Assembly (NCBI GenBank): GCA_947258565.1
Contig: CAMYJB010000001.1
Coordinates: 186,001 to 250,000, forward strand
Source: an uncultured Woeseiaceae bacterium
GTDB lineage: Bacteria > Pseudomonadota > Gammaproteobacteria > Steroidobacterales > Woeseiaceae
Direction of reading: 5' to 3'
Length of the DNA: 64,000 nt
Both the position numbers and the translations under genes were made by a program. Numbering within the stretch: position 1 is the stretch's first letter; each line of letters begins with the position of its first letter. Shown in pieces: positions 19,319 to 28,658 of this stretch. The notes below the pieces were generated by a model that was given only the letters and a program-made list of their open reading frames with translations, was not told the DNA's origin and made no database searches.

Positions 19319-21568
19319 ATGCAGAACAGCCTGAATCTCGAAGGCGTCGAGCAGCAGTCGCTCAAGGAGTACACCGAGAAGGCGTACCTCGACTACTCGA
19401 TGTACGTGATCCTCGATCGTGCGCTGCCGCAGATCGGCGACGGGCTCAAGCCCGTCCAGCGGCGCATCATCTACGCGATGAGCGAGCTCGGCCTGTCGGC
19501 GAGCTCCAAACCCAAGAAGTCGGCACGCGCCGTCGGCGACGTCATCGGCAAGTTCCACCCGCATGGTGATTCCGCCTGTTACGAGGCGATGGTGCTCATG
19601 GCGCAGGACTTCTCCTACCGGTATACGATCATCGACGGCCAGGGCAACTGGGGCTCTACCGACGATCCCAAGTCCTTTGCCGCCATGCGCTACACCGAAT
19701 CGCGCCTTGCGCCCTACGCGAAAAGCCTGTTGCAGGAACTGGGGCAGGGCACGGTCGACTGGGTTCCGAATTTCGACGGCATGCTCAACGAGCCCGTGGT
19801 GTTGCCAGCGCGGCTGCCTAACCTGCTGTTGAATGGCACCACCGGAATCGCGGTCGGCCTGTCGACCGACGTGCCGCCGCACAACCTGAAGGAGGTCGCC
19901 AGCGCCCTCGTGCATCTCCTGAACGAGCCGAAGGCGACCGTCGCCGCGCTCATGAAGCACATTAAAGGCCCGGACTTTCCGACCGGCGGCGAACTCGTGT
20001 CGCCGCGCGCCGATATCAAGCAGATCTATACGACAGGCAGCGGCACACTGCGGCTGCGGGCGTCCCACAAGATCGAGAACGGCGACATTATCATCACGTC
20101 GCTGCCGTACCAGGTATCGGGCAGCAAGGTGCTCGAACAGATCGCGACGCAGATGCGCGCGAAGAAGCTCCCGCAGGTGGACGACCTGCGCGATGAATCC
20201 GACCACGAAGAACCGATCAGACTCGTCATCAGCAAGAAGCGGGGCGTCGATGTCGAGCAGCTGATGTCGCACCTGTTCTCCACGACCTCGCTCGAGCGCA
20301 CTGTGCGCGTCAATATGAACGTGATCGGCCTCGATGGCCGGCCGCGGATGTTCAGCCTGCTGGAAATACTGAAGGAATGGCTCAAGTTCCGGCGTGACAC
20401 CGTTAAGCGACGTCTGCAGCATCGCCTGCAAATCGTCACCGACCGGCTGCACATATTGGACGGACTGCTGGTCGCCTACCTGAACATCGACGAGGTCATC
20501 AAGATCATCCGCACGCAAGACGAACCCAAGCCCGTGCTGATGAAGCGCTTCAAGCTCACTGATCTTCAGGCTGAAGCGATCCTGAACCTGAGGCTGCGTA
20601 ACCTCGCCAAGCTCGAGGAAATGAAGATCCGTGGCGAGCAGGACGAACTCAACGAAGAGCGCGACGTGCTGGAGAAGACGCTGAAAAGTGCGGCGAGGCT
20701 GAAGACGCTGATCAAGAAGGAAATCCTGGAGGATGCGGAAACGTACGGTGATGAACGTCGCACCGAGATCGTCGAGCGCGAGGCCGCACAGGCGCTGGAC
20801 GAGACGCAGCTCGTTGCGAGCGAACCGGTGACGGTGATTCTGTCGCAGCGCGGCTATGCGCGTGCGGCGAAAGGCCACGATGTCGATGCCACGACGCTCT
20901 CCTACAAGTCCGGCGACGATTTCCTTGCATCGGCGCAGGGCCGCAGCAATCAGCTGGCGATGTTCATCGACAGCACAGGACGCGTCTATTCGGTAATGGC
21001 GCACACGCTGCCATCCGCGCGCGGGCAGGGCGACCCGCTGTCGTCACGGTTCAAGCCCCCCGATGGCGCGGAATTCTGCGGCGCGATGATCGGCGACAGT
21101 GAGCAGAAGTACCTGCTTGCCAGCGACGCCGGCTACGGTTTCGTCGCAAGGCTCGAAGACCTCGTATCAAGAAACAAGGCGGGCAAGGCAATACTGCGCG
21201 TGCCTGCAGGTGGCAGGGCCGTCGTGCCGGCGTCCGTGCCCGGGGACAGCGAGTGTCTCATTGCCGCCGTCAGTTCCATCGGTCGGCTGCTGATGTTCGA
21301 GATGGACGAGTTGCCGGAACTCGCCAAGGGCAAGGGCAACAAGCTGATCAATATTCCGGGCAAGAAGTACCAGGCCGGCGAGGAGAAAATGGTCGCCGCG
21401 ACGGTCGTTCCGGAGGACGGCGATCTGCAGGTCTATTCCGGCAAGCGCATGATGACCATCAAGTGGGACGACTCGGAGCCCTATTACGGGGAACGGGCAC
21501 TGCGCGGCGCGCTGCTGCCCCGGGGCTGGCGCACCGTCGACCGGCTCGTGGGCATCAAACCCGAATGA
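19319..21568 (+). CDS. parC: DNA topoisomerase IV subunit A
   Basis: A 749-residue DNA-cleaving subunit. The catalytic tyrosine is Y125 ([10 protein letters not shown]). The quinolone-resistance region [15 protein letters not shown] keeps the sensitive-type serine (85) and glutamate (89). A shortened beta-pinwheel C-terminal domain lies at about 500-749, as expected for ParC rather than GyrA. It is placed just after parE, so the two subunits are probably made from one transcript. Confidence 0.95.
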   Translation: MQNSLNLEGVEQQSLKEYTEKAYLDYSMYVILDRALPQIGDGLKPVQRRIIYAMSELGLSASSKPKKSARAVGDVIGKFHPHGDSACYEAMVLMAQDFSYRYTIIDGQGNWGSTDDPKSFAAMRYTESRLAPYAKSLLQELGQGTVDWVPNFDGMLNEPVVLPARLPNLLLNGTTGIAVGLSTDVPPHNLKEVASALVHLLNEPKATVAALMKHIKGPDFPTGGELVSPRADIKQIYTTGSGTLRLRASHKIENGDIIITSLPYQVSGSKVLEQIATQMRAKKLPQVDDLRDESDHEEPIRLVISKKRGVDVEQLMSHLFSTTSLERTVRVNMNVIGLDGRPRMFSLLEILKEWLKFRRDTVKRRLQHRLQIVTDRLHILDGLLVAYLNIDEVIKIIRTQDEPKPVLMKRFKLTDLQAEAILNLRLRNLAKLEEMKIRGEQDELNEERDVLEKTLKSAARLKTLIKKEILEDAETYGDERRTEIVEREAAQALDETQLVASEPVTVILSQRGYARAAKGHDVDATTLSYKSGDDFLASAQGRSNQLAMFIDSTGRVYSVMAHTLPSARGQGDPLSSRFKPPDGAEFCGAMIGDSEQKYLLASDAGYGFVARLEDLVSRNKAGKAILRVPAGGRAVVPASVPGDSECLIAAVSSIGRLLMFEMDELPELAKGKGNKLINIPGKKYQAGEEKMVAATVVPEDGDLQVYSGKRMMTIKWDDSEPYYGERALRGALLPRGWRTVDRLVGIKPE

Positions 21569-21627
21569 GCGTCTAACAGGCGCCCCGCCCTTATACTTCC
21601 GCAGAACCTCGCACTGAGAAAGCTCGT

Positions 21628-21719
21628 CAGGCGTCCCGGGTCATTACTCTCCCGCATGGCTCGCCGCGCTTTGCGCGGCTGCACTTTACTTCGGTCGAGA
21701 AACGCCCCGGGGCGCCTGA
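21628..21719. repeat. Dispersed palindromic repeat, copy B
   Basis: This copy begins AGGCGTCCCGGGTCATT and ends AAACGCCCCGGGGCGCCT, so the outer ends are complementary and the unit can fold back. The core holds CATGGCTCGCCGCGC, then CTTTACTTCGGTCGAG. It lies downstream of parC. Confidence 0.7.
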
Positions 21720-21740
21720 TCGTCGCCGCCAGGTCTAACG

Positions 21741-21822
21741 GAGCCCGGTTCGGGGTGTTTGTCGACGAGGCCTAATGCGAGCGCAGCGAGCAGCCCGGAG
21801 ACAAACACCGCAGACCGGGCTC
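21741..21822. repeat. REP-like imperfect inverted repeat
   Basis: Arms 21741-21763 and 21800-21822 match at about 20 of 23 positions when one is reverse-complemented (shared GAGCCCGGT at the ends and GGTGTTTGTC toward the loop). The loop contains GCGAGCGCAGCGAGC. Together with copy B it fills most of the 354-base gap between parC and the FimV-like gene; the rest shows nothing I can support. Either could stop transcription or fold at the 3' end of parC mRNA. Confidence 0.6.
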
Positions 21823-21922
21823 GATGCTACGATGCCCCGGGCGCCAGTGACCTGGCCGCCGGTGCGATCGATCGGGAGCGGGGCGCGGCAGCGGCGCGCC
21901 CCGCGTTGATGAATCAGGGAGG

Positions 21923-24034
21923 CTAGCGGGCCCGGGCGCCGTCCTTGTCGCGAGGCATCTCGACGGTCTTGTCCTCGGCGTCGATTTCGGTCGTCACGTC
22001 GAGGTCGTCGCCGACGTCATCGTTCTGAGCCTCGAGTGTCGCCGTCAGGTCGAGTTCCGAGAGATTCGTCAGCTGCATCTCGATCGAGGTATCGTCTTCC
22101 GATCCGACGATCCGGCCGGCGTCGTCGTCCACCGCATCGTCATCGTCCAGGCTGGCGACGGCGGTCGGGTCGTCCTCGCCGATAGTTTCGGCAAGTTCCG
22201 ATGCCGCCTTTTCGATTTCGGCAGTCAGCATCTGGGTCGCGCTGAGTTCGTCTTCGTAATCCTGCTCGAGGATATCCTGGGCGACTTCGTCGACGATCGT
22301 GTAGTCGTCATTGATCAGGGTCTGGCCGGTGTCCTCGATCGGTACCGCCTTGAGGTCGCGTTCGGTCACCTCGGCCGGATCCGGCATTTTGGTCGCGTCG
22401 ACGATCATCGAGATGTCGTATTCGTCGCCATCGTCTTCCGGCAGTACCTCGCTGTCGACGACGAGGTCTTCCTCGGGCCTGTCAGGTGGCGGGATGATAT
22501 CCGTCTCCGGCGACGAGTTCTCCTCGGTCGGCTTCTCCGGCAGCTCCATGTCGAGATCCATCGTCGCCGCAAATCCGAAGTCCCGGTTGACGTCGACGTC
22601 GTCGGATTCGTCGAACCCGGTTCCGTCGATGAGGTCTGCATCGAGCGCGAGGTTTTCCTCAGTCGGGGAATCGTCGGACAAGTCGAAATCGACGTTGTCG
22701 TAGTCGGGCTGGATCTCCTGCACGGTCATCTCGGACTCGGGCACGGCAATGGGTGCCACGTGAGGGGCGCCGTGTTCCGACTGCATCGGCGCGCGATCGT
22801 CGGCACCGACCGGCTTCGAGGCAAACTGCTCGCGGAGTCTCGGCCAGAACACGAGGTAGGCGCCGAATGCCGAGATCACGGCGACGGCGGCCCAGATGAG
22901 CCAGTTCCACGACGATCCGGCGGGCTGGGGCGCCCCGATGATACGCGTACCGGCGCTCGGTTTGACGACCCTGGCCGGCGTGGCAGCCGGGTCAGCGGTG
23001 ACGGGCTCGTTGATAACCACGTCGCCGGCAACGAGGTCGGCGTAGGCGGCCGAGTAGTCGCCTTCTTCGGCAGGTTCGGCCGTGGTTTCCTCGCTCGCGT
23101 CGACAGACGTCGCGACCGGTTCATCGACCTGGGTTGCCGGCCGCTCGGGCAGGAACTCGGTTGCGGGAATCTGTTTGCTTGCGTCCTGTTCGAGGGCTTC
23201 GGCGCCCTGGTAAAGCGCGCCACCGGCCGATGCCTGTGTCACGGCGGCAACATCTGCCTGTGGCTCCTCCGCGGCGCTCTGCGACGCGGGACCGGCTGCG
23301 GTGCTAGCTGCAACGGCAGCACCGGCAAACGACGGGATTTCCAGCCAGCTGCCGGCTTTCAACCTGTCCGGGTTACCGTTGAGGAATGCGTTCGGGTTTG
23401 CACCGAGGATCGCGGCCATCGCGTCCGCCATGGCGACGCTGCGATTTTCGAGGCGCTGCGCGATCCCGGACAGCGAGTCGCCGCGCTGCACCAGGTAGCG
23501 CGAATCCTGTGCGATGGGCGTTGCCGGAACCGAAGCTCGCGGCGCAGCGGTTCGGCGGCGGTCTGGCGCCGCAGCAGCGGGCGTGACCGGTTTTGACTGG
23601 CGTGCCACCGTGACCGGTCGTTCCAGCGGGTTGATGAACAACAGGTAGCTGCGACTCACGTGTGCGGAATACGGACAGTCGACCACGAGATTCGCCGACA
23701 ACATGGGTTCCATCACCGCCGACTTGCCGGTGATCGAAATGACACCCTTCGATACGCGGACACTCGCATTGTGCAGGCCAGGGAGACCGCGGCCGCCTGC
23801 GCGTATGGCTACACAGTGATCCTCGAGGAGTTCATTCGGACCGAGCGCGTAGGCGATGCTCGCGCGCAGCGGCTGGCCGAGCGTCGACTGCACCTGCAGT
23901 TCACCGAGTTCGAGCGCGGCCGCGGAGCCGACGGCAAGACCGCCTCCCGCTGCAACGATCGCAGGCAGCGCTGCCTTGCCGGACCTGGACCGGCGTTTGC
24001 CCCGCACCTTATGCGATTTCTTTCGTGTCTTCAC
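21923..24034 (-). CDS. FimV-like LysM protein lacking the C-terminal FimV domain
   Basis: 703 residues from GTG 24034 (GAGG about nine bases upstream). A basic N-terminus and a hydrophobic stretch (about 22-40) form an export signal. The FimV N-domain follows (LELGELQVQSTLGQPLRA, about 41-58), then a LysM peptidoglycan-binding module (about 180-233). A transmembrane segment near 375-395 leads to a very acidic cytoplasmic tail rich in D/E. The TPR-like C-terminal domain of true FimV, seen in the larger paralogue at 33766-37335, is absent. It probably helps place polar or pilus machinery. The neighbouring FimX-like gene supports a twitching-motility role. Confidence 0.8.
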   Translation of the reverse strand: MKTRKKSHKVRGKRRSRSGKAALPAIVAAGGGLAVGSAAALELGELQVQSTLGQPLRASIAYALGPNELLEDHCVAIRAGGRGLPGLHNASVRVSKGVISITGKSAVMEPMLSANLVVDCPYSAHVSRSYLLFINPLERPVTVARQSKPVTPAAAAPDRRRTAAPRASVPATPIAQDSRYLVQRGDSLSGIAQRLENRSVAMADAMAAILGANPNAFLNGNPDRLKAGSWLEIPSFAGAAVAASTAAGPASQSAAEEPQADVAAVTQASAGGALYQGAEALEQDASKQIPATEFLPERPATQVDEPVATSVDASEETTAEPAEEGDYSAAYADLVAGDVVINEPVTADPAATPARVVKPSAGTRIIGAPQPAGSSWNWLIWAAVAVISAFGAYLVFWPRLREQFASKPVGADDRAPMQSEHGAPHVAPIAVPESEMTVQEIQPDYDNVDFDLSDDSPTEENLALDADLIDGTGFDESDDVDVNRDFGFAATMDLDMELPEKPTEENSSPETDIIPPPDRPEEDLVVDSEVLPEDDGDEYDISMIVDATKMPDPAEVTERDLKAVPIEDTGQTLINDDYTIVDEVAQDILEQDYEDELSATQMLTAEIEKAASELAETIGEDDPTAVASLDDDDAVDDDAGRIVGSEDDTSIEMQLTNLSELDLTATLEAQNDDVGDDLDVTTEIDAEDKTVEMPRDKDGARAR

Positions 24035-24154
24035 TGCTGGTACCTCGGTACTCTTGCGCGGCGTTCAGGTTACGAACACCCCGGTGTTCCGTCTACGCGC
24101 CGATTCCACGTTTTCTGTAAAAAAAGACCGTAACCGGCGGTTTCAGTCCGAATG

Positions 24155-24170
24155 TGTGATGGCCGTCACA
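24155..24170 (-). promoter_or_regulatory. Perfect CRP/Vfr-type binding site
   Basis: TGTGA-N6-TCACA, exact at all ten conserved positions, with AATG and TTCC flanks. It lies in the 151-base gap between the FimX-like stop and the FimV-like start, about 128 bases before the latter. In Pseudomonas the CRP homologue Vfr regulates type IV pilus genes, so control of the FimV-like gene is plausible. Confidence 0.55.
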
Positions 24171-24185
24171 TTCCCCGTCAATTCC

Positions 24186-26297
24186 TCACCCCGTGTTGGC
24201 CGCAGCCAGTTCTTCCAGCGTCCGTTTCCTGACGCTGTCGGTCTTGTCCTGTAGCACGACCTCGGGCTCATGAACATAGTGTCCCTGCATGTAGTCGAGT
24301 CCGAGCTGGAACAGTACGGCCATGGCGTTGGCATTCTCGACGCGCTCGGCAATCGATTTGATATTCCTCTTTGCAGCGGCAGCGACGATGCGTTGCACCG
24401 CTTTCTGCATACTCGTGTCGGTCATCAACGTATGCATGAGTTCGCCGTCGACCTTGATGTAGTCCGGTTTCAGGATATCGAGGATCTGGAAACGTTCCTG
24501 TTCGATGCCGTAGTGCTCGAGCGCGAACCCGACGCCGAGTTTCTTCAGCTTGTTTACGATGTTGCGTGTCTGCTTGATGTGCCGCGCTGCATCGCGTTCC
24601 GGCAGCTGCGTGACCAGCCTCGAGCAGTCAAATTTGCGCTCGTCGAATTCACGCTGTATCCAGCCGATGGTGCTGCTGTCGATGATCGACTGCCGCGACA
24701 GTCTCACGAATACCCGGTCGGCGCTGCTCTGTTCGCAGAAATCGATCGCAGCCTTGATCATCCAGCGGTCGACATTTTTCATCAGGTTGTTGCGTTCCGC
24801 CGCGGGAATGAATTCCGACGGCAGCACCGGGCTGCCTTGTTCATCGACCATACGCACGAGCAGGTCGTACATCTCGATCGAGTCGCGCCGCAATCCGGCG
24901 ATCGGCAATTGCGCCAGCATGAAGCGATCGTCTATCAGTGCCGACTTCAATCGTTTGACCCAGATCGCGTCGAACTCCTTCTGCCTCGTGTCTTCGTGCG
25001 CCGACTCGTTCAGGAAACAGGCGTTGCCGCCGGCAGCCTTGCCGAGTTCGTAGGCATCGATCGTCGCGGCCACGAGTTCTTCGAGGTTGCTGAACACGTC
25101 GGTTACGGCACAGACGCCGACCGTGCAGGTTATCTGGGCCGACTTCTCGCCGACGTCGAATGTGGTCTTGCTGATGTGCTTGGCGAGTTGCCTGCCCCAC
25201 ACCTGGCCGTCACGCGCATTGCCACGCTCGAGGAGGACCATCAACGACGTGCCTTCGAAGCGTCCTGCAACATCGCGCGGGTGCATGCGTTTGCGCATCT
25301 CCTCGGCGAATTGCGCCAGCACCTGTTCGGACTCCAGGATTCCGATCTTCTTCTGGACCTCGGCAAACTTGTCGATCTTCACGTAGGCCAGCACATGAAG
25401 ACCGGACTTCGGTTTGCGCTTCAGGCGTTTGCCCAGGCGCTCGATAAACTGTGCCCTATGGTAGAAGAGCGTGGTCGGATCACGCTTGAGCGCATCGTGC
25501 ACCAGTGCGGTCGGTTCCTTGTTCGAATCGTCCTGTGGCGCAATGCGCACGTGCACGCATGGCACACTGTCGAAATCCATGCGCTGGAACTCGAGCTCCA
25601 GGTCACCGCGAGGACCGACATCGAGATGCGGCTTGACGCTCAGTTTCTCGTCTTTTGCCCATTTGCCGTTGATAGCGGCATTCAGCGCGCCCTTCAGCGC
25701 CGCGTGGCTTTGGGAATCGAAACTGTCCATGAGCGGCAGGCCCTTGACCTCGTCAACGGTCGCGAATTTGAACAGCCTGAGCCAGGCGTCGTTGGCTTCG
25801 ATCACGATGCCTTCGTGGGCGAGTGCAATGGCCGCGGTGGACGACTGCATGTAGTCGCGGATCTGGCGCTTGTACTCGCTGGCGGAGGCGATCGTCGAAT
25901 TCAGGGCGCGTTCCGCACGCAATGCGCGCAGTTCCCGCGTAACCACGGACTGCAGTCGATTTCGGAGACCGATGGAAACAAGGTCGCAGGCGCCGTCGCG
26001 CATGGCCTCCTGGATCGTGTTCTCGTCGGCATCCTTGCGCAACGCGATGACGGGGACTTCCGGGTTGAAGCGGTCTTTCTGCTTGATGATCTGGCGTATG
26101 CCCTCGGGATAGCGGTCGCAATTGACGATGATGAGTTCGACCTGATCGGCCGCAAGGGTGTCGTCGAGCTTGCTCGGTCGGTCGATCCAGTGGCAGTGGG
26201 CGACATGTCCACCATCGCGGAGCGTGCCGTTGATGAGCGCCACGTCGTCCTGGTCCTGGGACAACACGGCGATGGAAATGCTGTGGCGGTCGTTCAA
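24186..26297 (-). CDS. FimX-like REC-PAS-GGDEF-EAL protein with degenerate catalytic motifs
   Basis: 703 residues from TTG 26297, chosen because AAGGA lies seven bases upstream; the frame continues upstream only into a dispersed repeat. Domains in order: response-regulator-like (about 5-125), PAS (about 140-255), GGDEF-like (about 270-430) and EAL-like (about 445-695). The GGDEF signature is replaced by GRFEGTSL. The EAL signature is lost (MYDLLVR where EALLR is expected) and the DDFG motif reads EHYG, so neither cyclase nor phosphodiesterase activity is expected. This is the pattern of Pseudomonas FimX, a c-di-GMP-binding polar regulator of type IV pili. The adjacent FimV-like gene agrees. 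Confidence 0.8.
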   Translation of the reverse strand: MNDRHSISIAVLSQDQDDVALINGTLRDGGHVAHCHWIDRPSKLDDTLAADQVELIIVNCDRYPEGIRQIIKQKDRFNPEVPVIALRKDADENTIQEAMRDGACDLVSIGLRNRLQSVVTRELRALRAERALNSTIASASEYKRQIRDYMQSSTAAIALAHEGIVIEANDAWLRLFKFATVDEVKGLPLMDSFDSQSHAALKGALNAAINGKWAKDEKLSVKPHLDVGPRGDLELEFQRMDFDSVPCVHVRIAPQDDSNKEPTALVHDALKRDPTTLFYHRAQFIERLGKRLKRKPKSGLHVLAYVKIDKFAEVQKKIGILESEQVLAQFAEEMRKRMHPRDVAGRFEGTSLMVLLERGNARDGQVWGRQLAKHISKTTFDVGEKSAQITCTVGVCAVTDVFSNLEELVAATIDAYELGKAAGGNACFLNESAHEDTRQKEFDAIWVKRLKSALIDDRFMLAQLPIAGLRRDSIEMYDLLVRMVDEQGSPVLPSEFIPAAERNNLMKNVDRWMIKAAIDFCEQSSADRVFVRLSRQSIIDSSTIGWIQREFDERKFDCSRLVTQLPERDAARHIKQTRNIVNKLKKLGVGFALEHYGIEQERFQILDILKPDYIKVDGELMHTLMTDTSMQKAVQRIVAAAAKRNIKSIAERVENANAMAVLFQLGLDYMQGHYVHEPEVVLQDKTDSVRKRTLEELAAANTG

Positions 26298-26473
26298 TGC
26301 GCGGTCCTTGCGTGCCTCGGGACTTCGTTCCGGATATCCATATTTTGTTAAAAATGCCGGATTTAGCGATGGTCCCAGACTAGCCGCCTGCGATTTACCA
26401 TACTGTGACCCGGTTCTAGGTTCGGCACCCCCCCGGAGCCAAACCACCGCCGTCAGCTCGCCGGAGCACGGCG

Positions 26474-26562
26474 AGGCGCCCGGGTCATTCGTCTCCCTCA
26501 TGGCTCGCTGCGCTTCGCTTGCTGCGCTTTACTTCGGTCGACAAACGCCCCGCGTCGCCTGC
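26474..26562. repeat. Dispersed palindromic repeat, copy C
   Basis: This copy begins AGGCGCCCGGGTCATT, carries CTCCCTCATGGCTCGCTGCG and GCTTTACTTCGGTCGAC, and ends near AAACGCCCCGCG. It lies between the divergently transcribed FimX-like gene and efp, so it is not simply a 3'-end terminator. A possible -10 for efp (TAGAAT, 26592-26597) follows; the remainder of the 330-base gap shows nothing else. Confidence 0.7.
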
Positions 26563-26627
26563 CCGGCCAATTCAATCCGAGTATTTTTCTGTAGAATGGC
26601 GCCTCGCCGAAAACCCCGGGTACCGTA

Positions 26628-27194
26628 ATGGCAAGCTACAGCACCAATGAATTTCGCTCAGGGCTCAGGATCCTGATCGACAATGATCCCTGCATTATTG
26701 TCGAGAATGAATTCGTCAAGCCCGGCAAGGGCCAGGCCTTCAATCGCGTCAGGATAAAGAACCTCAAGACCGGCAAAGTCGTCGACAAGACTTTCAAATC
26801 CGGCGAGAGCGTCGAGGCGGCCGATGTCATGGACACCGAGATGCAGTTTCTCTATTCGGACGGCGAGTTCTGGCACTTCATGAAGCCCGACACCTTCGAG
26901 CAGTACGCGGCCGATGCAAACGCCGTGGGTGCCGCAAAGGACTGGCTTAGCGACGGCGATATTTGCCCGGTCACGCTGTGGAACAATTCGCCACTGATCG
27001 TGGAGCCCCCGAACTTCGTCGAGCTCGAGATCGTCGAAACCGACCCGGGGGTGAAGGGCGACACGGCGAGCGGCGGCGTGAAGCCGGCCAAGCTCTCGAC
27101 GGGGGCCGTTGTGCGCGTGCCGTTGTTCGTGGACCAGGGCGAGGTCATCAAGGTCGACACGCGCTCGAAGGAGTATGTCAGCCGCGTGAAATAG
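26628..27194 (+). CDS. efp: Elongation factor P
   Basis: A 188-residue three-domain translation factor that rescues ribosomes stalled at polyproline stretches. The modification site is K34 in the KPGKGQA loop, the lysine that EpmA beta-lysylates. The gene for that enzyme, epmA, lies 0.5 kb away on the opposite strand, so modification and target are encoded side by side. The C-terminal SKEYVSRVK block is typical. Confidence 0.97.
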   Translation: MASYSTNEFRSGLRILIDNDPCIIVENEFVKPGKGQAFNRVRIKNLKTGKVVDKTFKSGESVEAADVMDTEMQFLYSDGEFWHFMKPDTFEQYAADANAVGAAKDWLSDGDICPVTLWNNSPLIVEPPNFVELEIVETDPGVKGDTASGGVKPAKLSTGAVVRVPLFVDQGEVIKVDTRSKEYVSRVK

Positions 27195-27225
27195 GGCTCA
27201 GTGCGCCCGGACTACATGCCGCGGG

Positions 27226-27693
27226 CTACGGGAACCCTGTGCGGCCGGACTGCAGGCTGCAATAGGTCGCGCACAGGCGTTCGATGCCCGCCTGGTCCTC
27301 TGCGCTGAAACGATCCGGAGAGGGGCTGTCGATATCGAGTACGCCGACGAGCGAGCCGTCGACGATGAGCGGCACCACGATCTCGGAGCGAGACGCGGCA
27401 TCGCAGACAATGTGCCCGGGGAATTCGTGGACGTCGGGTACGCGCTGAGTCTCCAGCGTGGCCGCTGCAGTCCCGCAGACGCCGCTGCCGACGTCGATGT
27501 GCACGCAGGCGGGTTGCCCCTGGAATGGGCCGAGCACGAGCTCATCGCCGCGCAGCACGTAGATGCCCAGCCAGTTCACATCTTCCAGCGCGTTGTACAG
27601 CAGCGCCACGAAATTGGCGGCATTTGCCAGCGCGTCGGGTTCATCGCGGAGGAGTGCCTCCGCCTGGGAGTCGAGCAGTTTGTAATCGGTCAT
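27226..27693 (-). CDS. msrC: Free methionine-(R)-sulfoxide reductase (GAF domain)
   Basis: A 155-residue single GAF-domain enzyme that reduces free Met-R-sulfoxide. The three cysteines of the family are present in PACVHIDVGSGVCGTAA and HIVCDAASRSEIVVPL. I start at ATG 27693, two bases after the epmA stop, which places it at the end of the psd-epmA-msrC transcript; a much longer open frame is antisense-type read-through across epmA. It converges with efp. Confidence 0.93.
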   Translation of the reverse strand: MTDYKLLDSQAEALLRDEPDALANAANFVALLYNALEDVNWLGIYVLRGDELVLGPFQGQPACVHIDVGSGVCGTAAATLETQRVPDVHEFPGHIVCDAASRSEIVVPLIVDGSLVGVLDIDSPSPDRFSAEDQAGIERLCATYCSLQSGRTGFP

Positions 27694-27695
27694 CG

Positions 27696-28658
27696 TCAGT
27701 CGCCTTGGTCGTCGATCGCGAACGTCAAAACGTCGCGGATATCCGCCGCACCGGACGCCAGCATCAGCAGGCGCTCGAAGCCTGCCGCGACACCCGCGCA
27801 ATCCGGGAGGCCGGACTCCAGTGCCTCGAGTAACGGTTCGTCCAGCGGCACCGGCCGCCGGGCCGTTGCGCTGCGGCTCGCCAGGTCCGCCTGCATGCGG
27901 CGCCGCTGTTCGTCCGGGTCGCGCAGTTCGACGAAGCCGTTGGCAAGTTCCGTTGCGCCGTGAAATACCTCGAAACGGTCGGCCACCCGGCCGTCGGCCG
28001 GGCAAATCCTCGCGAGCGCCGCCTGGCTCGCAGGAAAATGACGCAGGACAGTGAGTTGTCGCCCGGCAAAGTTCGGGGCGACGAGTGTGCTCAGCAGCAG
28101 GTCCAGCCACGCATCCCGGTCGTCGCCGAGACTCTCCCGCAGGCCCGCGTCGGCAGCCGCGGCAATTGCGAGTTCGTCGAGCGAGGCCGTCAACGGGTCG
28201 ATACCGGCGAAACGCCGGAAGGCGGTTACATACTCGAGCCTTACGGTATCTGTCAGCTCCGGTCGCTGCAGGACGTCGGCGATGAAAGCGACGGTCTCGT
28301 CGATCATCTCGCCCAGTCCAAAGCCGTGTCGATACCATTCCACCATCGTGAACTCCGGCTGGTGCAGACTTCCTGACTCGCCGTCCCGGAAGACGCGGCA
28401 AATGGCGTAAATGTCGGGGTAGCCGTCGGCGAGCAGCCGTTTCATGAAGGACTCGGGTGACGTCTGCAGATACCGCGTGGCCTCGAGAGGTCCGGCAACT
28501 CGGAGGCTGTCGATATTGGGGTCGCTCGTCGTAAAGCGGCTCAGGGCGGGCGTATCGACTTCGAGCACGCCGCGCGAGCGGAAAAAGGACCTTGCCTGCT
28601 CGAGCATGGCGGCACGCTGCCGGGCCACGGCAACGCCCGATGACGGCTTCCAATTCAC
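27696..28658 (-). CDS. epmA: EF-P-(R)-beta-lysine ligase EpmA
   Basis: A 320-residue paralogue of the class II lysyl-tRNA synthetase catalytic core, without a tRNA-binding domain. Motif 2 appears as YAICRVFRDGESGSLHQPEFTMVEW and motif 3 near GVAAGFERLLML. It attaches beta-lysine to EF-P Lys34. The start is a GTG whose last bases overlap the psd stop (GTGA), so it is translationally coupled to psd. An EpmB (lysine 2,3-aminomutase) partner would be needed and is not in this window. Confidence 0.95.
   Translation of the reverse strand: MNWKPSSGVAVARQRAAMLEQARSFFRSRGVLEVDTPALSRFTTSDPNIDSLRVAGPLEATRYLQTSPESFMKRLLADGYPDIYAICRVFRDGESGSLHQPEFTMVEWYRHGFGLGEMIDETVAFIADVLQRPELTDTVRLEYVTAFRRFAGIDPLTASLDELAIAAAADAGLRESLGDDRDAWLDLLLSTLVAPNFAGRQLTVLRHFPASQAALARICPADGRVADRFEVFHGATELANGFVELRDPDEQRRRMQADLASRSATARRPVPLDEPLLEALESGLPDCAGVAAGFERLLMLASGAADIRDVLTFAIDDQGD

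Noticed and set aside
19157..21004. A 615-codon open frame on the minus strand opposite parC
   Set aside because: It is antisense to a fully conserved parC, has no recognisable motif and is explained by high GC content and codon structure of the real gene.
24270..26351. A 693-codon open frame on the plus strand opposite the FimX-like gene
   Set aside because: The minus-strand protein has clear REC, PAS, GGDEF-like and EAL-like domains; the plus-strand translation is low-complexity and lacks a ribosome binding site.
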